Assembly (NCBI GenBank): GCA_963768025.1
Contig: CAVYGM010000010.1
Span: 372,001 to 436,000, forward strand
Reading direction: 5' to 3'
DNA length: 64,000 nt
Origin: CAVYGM01 sp963768025
GTDB lineage: Bacteria; Bacteroidota; Bacteroidia; Cytophagales; Spirosomataceae
The notes below the pieces were generated by a model that did no database searches, was not told where the DNA came from, and was given only the letters and a program-made list of their open reading frames with translations. A program made the position numbers and the translations under genes. How positions within the stretch are numbered: position 1 is the stretch's first letter; the number at the start of each line of letters is the position of its first letter. Below, piece by piece: positions 63,341-64,000 of this stretch.

Positions 63341-63386
63341 TCGCGTTACAAACGCGAGGTAAAATAACGCCCGATTGCAAATCGGG
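63341..63386. repeat. REP-like hairpin doublet with TTRCAAA loops
   Basis: Two short perfect hairpins lie next to each other: TCGCGTT-ACA-AACGCGA (63341-63357) and CCCGATT-GCA-AATCGGG (63370-63386). Both have 7-bp stems and the common core TT(A/G)CAAA in the loop while the stems differ. This design is found in dispersed REP-type repeats of Cytophagales genomes, probably mobilised by RAYT (Y1) transposases. No such gene is in the window. Confidence 0.55.
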
Positions 63387-63625
63387 GTTAGCGGGGGCCT
63401 TCCTGCCGAAAGGAACTGAGCCAGAACCTTTACCCGTGATACCCATGGGAATAAAAGGATTTCTGCCCTCATTAGTGTGTTATTTTTAGCCTGGGTAATC
63501 CGGTTAGGCTATGCCTAATCTGAATAGCGTCACACAATTCATTGGTCTTTTCAACGGGCATAGGAAAACCATCTTTTTTGCAAGCACATGATAATCAGCA
63601 CAAATTGATATAAAATTTCTCCCTT

Positions 63626-64000
63626 ATGAAATACATATTAATTGTTCTTTTTCTTGCCGTGCAGTTAAACTCTTCATTCGGTCAATCAAGGCAAATTGAC
63701 AGTTTAAAATATATATATTCAACTAGCAGAGCAGACACTAATCAGGTGTTGATATTGGAAAAGCTTGCTTTTGCATATATGGGTTATAGTACAGATTCTA
63801 TTTTTTATTATGCGAATCATGGACTTCAACTTGCAAAAAAATTAAATTATATAAAAGGAGAAGCTCTTTGTATTATGAGATTAGCCATTTATTATCGACT
63901 TAATAAAGCCTCATCATTAGGAATGCAATATGCGCTGAAAGCACTCCCGATTTTTGAACAACAAAAAGATATTGAAAATATAATTTTATGTAACCTAATA
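63626..64000 (+). CDS. Partial secreted TPR protein, probably sensor kinase N-terminus
   Basis: The gene starts at ATG 63626 and runs off the window. It begins with a signal peptide (YILIVLFLAVQLNSSFGQ), followed by helical repeats with TPR spacing (YANHGLQLAKKLNYIKGEAL; LGMQYALKALPIFEQQKDIE). In Bacteroidota this start is usual for TPR histidine kinases or adenylate cyclase-like sensors; the output domain would lie beyond 64000. The sequence is far A+T-richer (about two thirds A+T) than neighbouring genes, suggesting foreign origin. Confidence 0.7.
   Translation, partial: MKYILIVLFLAVQLNSSFGQSRQIDSLKYIYSTSRADTNQVLILEKLAFAYMGYSTDSIFYYANHGLQLAKKLNYIKGEALCIMRLAIYYRLNKASSLGMQYALKALPIFEQQKDIENIILCNLI

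Noticed and set aside
63298..63489. 63-codon ORF upstream of the TPR gene
   Set aside because: It runs through both REP-like hairpins, and its translation has no protein-like pattern.

Overview
The window reads as chromosome of a member of the Bacteroidota, most likely order Cytophagales (Dyadobacter/Spirosoma-like). Supporting signs are a C-terminal type IX secretion (T9SS) sorting domain, families largely confined to the phylum (DUF2480, DUF4301, DUF4136, DUF4296, Bat proteins), many short lipoproteins with Bacteroidota-type lipoboxes, LytTR and Y_Y_Y sensor proteins, and several promoters with the TAnnTTTG -7 element. Base composition is about half G+C, with A+T-richer islands at 2.4-4.5 kb and 63.6-64 kb. 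No rRNA, tRNA, intact transposase, CRISPR array or origin was seen.

Layout. 1-2.3 kb: partial and frameshifted secreted or lipoprotein genes. 2.4-4.5 kb: an A+T-rich divergent pair, a subtilisin-like protease with an unusual catalytic acid and a 150-residue unknown. 4.6-7 kb: a damaged membrane protein, then a NarL-type two-component pair. 7.3-15.1 kb: small secreted proteins, DinB, two LytTR regulators, a PD40 lipoprotein, a secreted subtilase and an FAH-family enzyme. 15.3-21 kb: uvrA, rpmH-rnpA and a CtpA-type protease. 21.2-26.3 kb: DUF2480, YagU-like, rnhB and a Bat/DUF58 operon. 26.4-40.6 kb: a glycosyltransferase, a T9SS-exported subtilase, a receiver-only regulator, a PAS kinase with an RsbQ-like hydrolase, an ABC ATPase, aroB, lipid and VOC enzymes, and the ArsS pair. 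40.7-49.6 kb: DUF4301, pcrA/uvrD, an HTH-S24 regulator with a palindromic operator, fabI, lipoproteins. 49.7-54.2 kb: a leftward run of envelope and small enzymes. 54.4-60.5 kb: a sigma-54 two-component system leading into NRDE and ATP-grasp genes. 60.5-63.1 kb: O-methyltransferase and comM. 63.1-64 kb: REP-like hairpins and the start of a TPR protein.

The most system-like units are: (i) a hybrid kinase plus sigma-54 activator with a well-matched -24/-12 promoter and a 17-base palindromic sequence on both sides of the pair, leading into overlapping NRDE and ATP-grasp genes; (ii) an RsbQ-like alpha/beta hydrolase joined to a PAS histidine kinase instead of the RsbP phosphatase, with a receiver-only regulator convergent to it; (iii) the Glu-type S8 protease and its divergent neighbour.

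About twenty single-base frameshifts break otherwise good genes, including uvrA, comM and the S41 protease. They cluster at 1-5 kb, 15-21 kb and 57-63 kb. Almost all are one-base insertions, which points to sequence error more than to gene decay. Family assignments come from motifs read by eye; no database search was possible.
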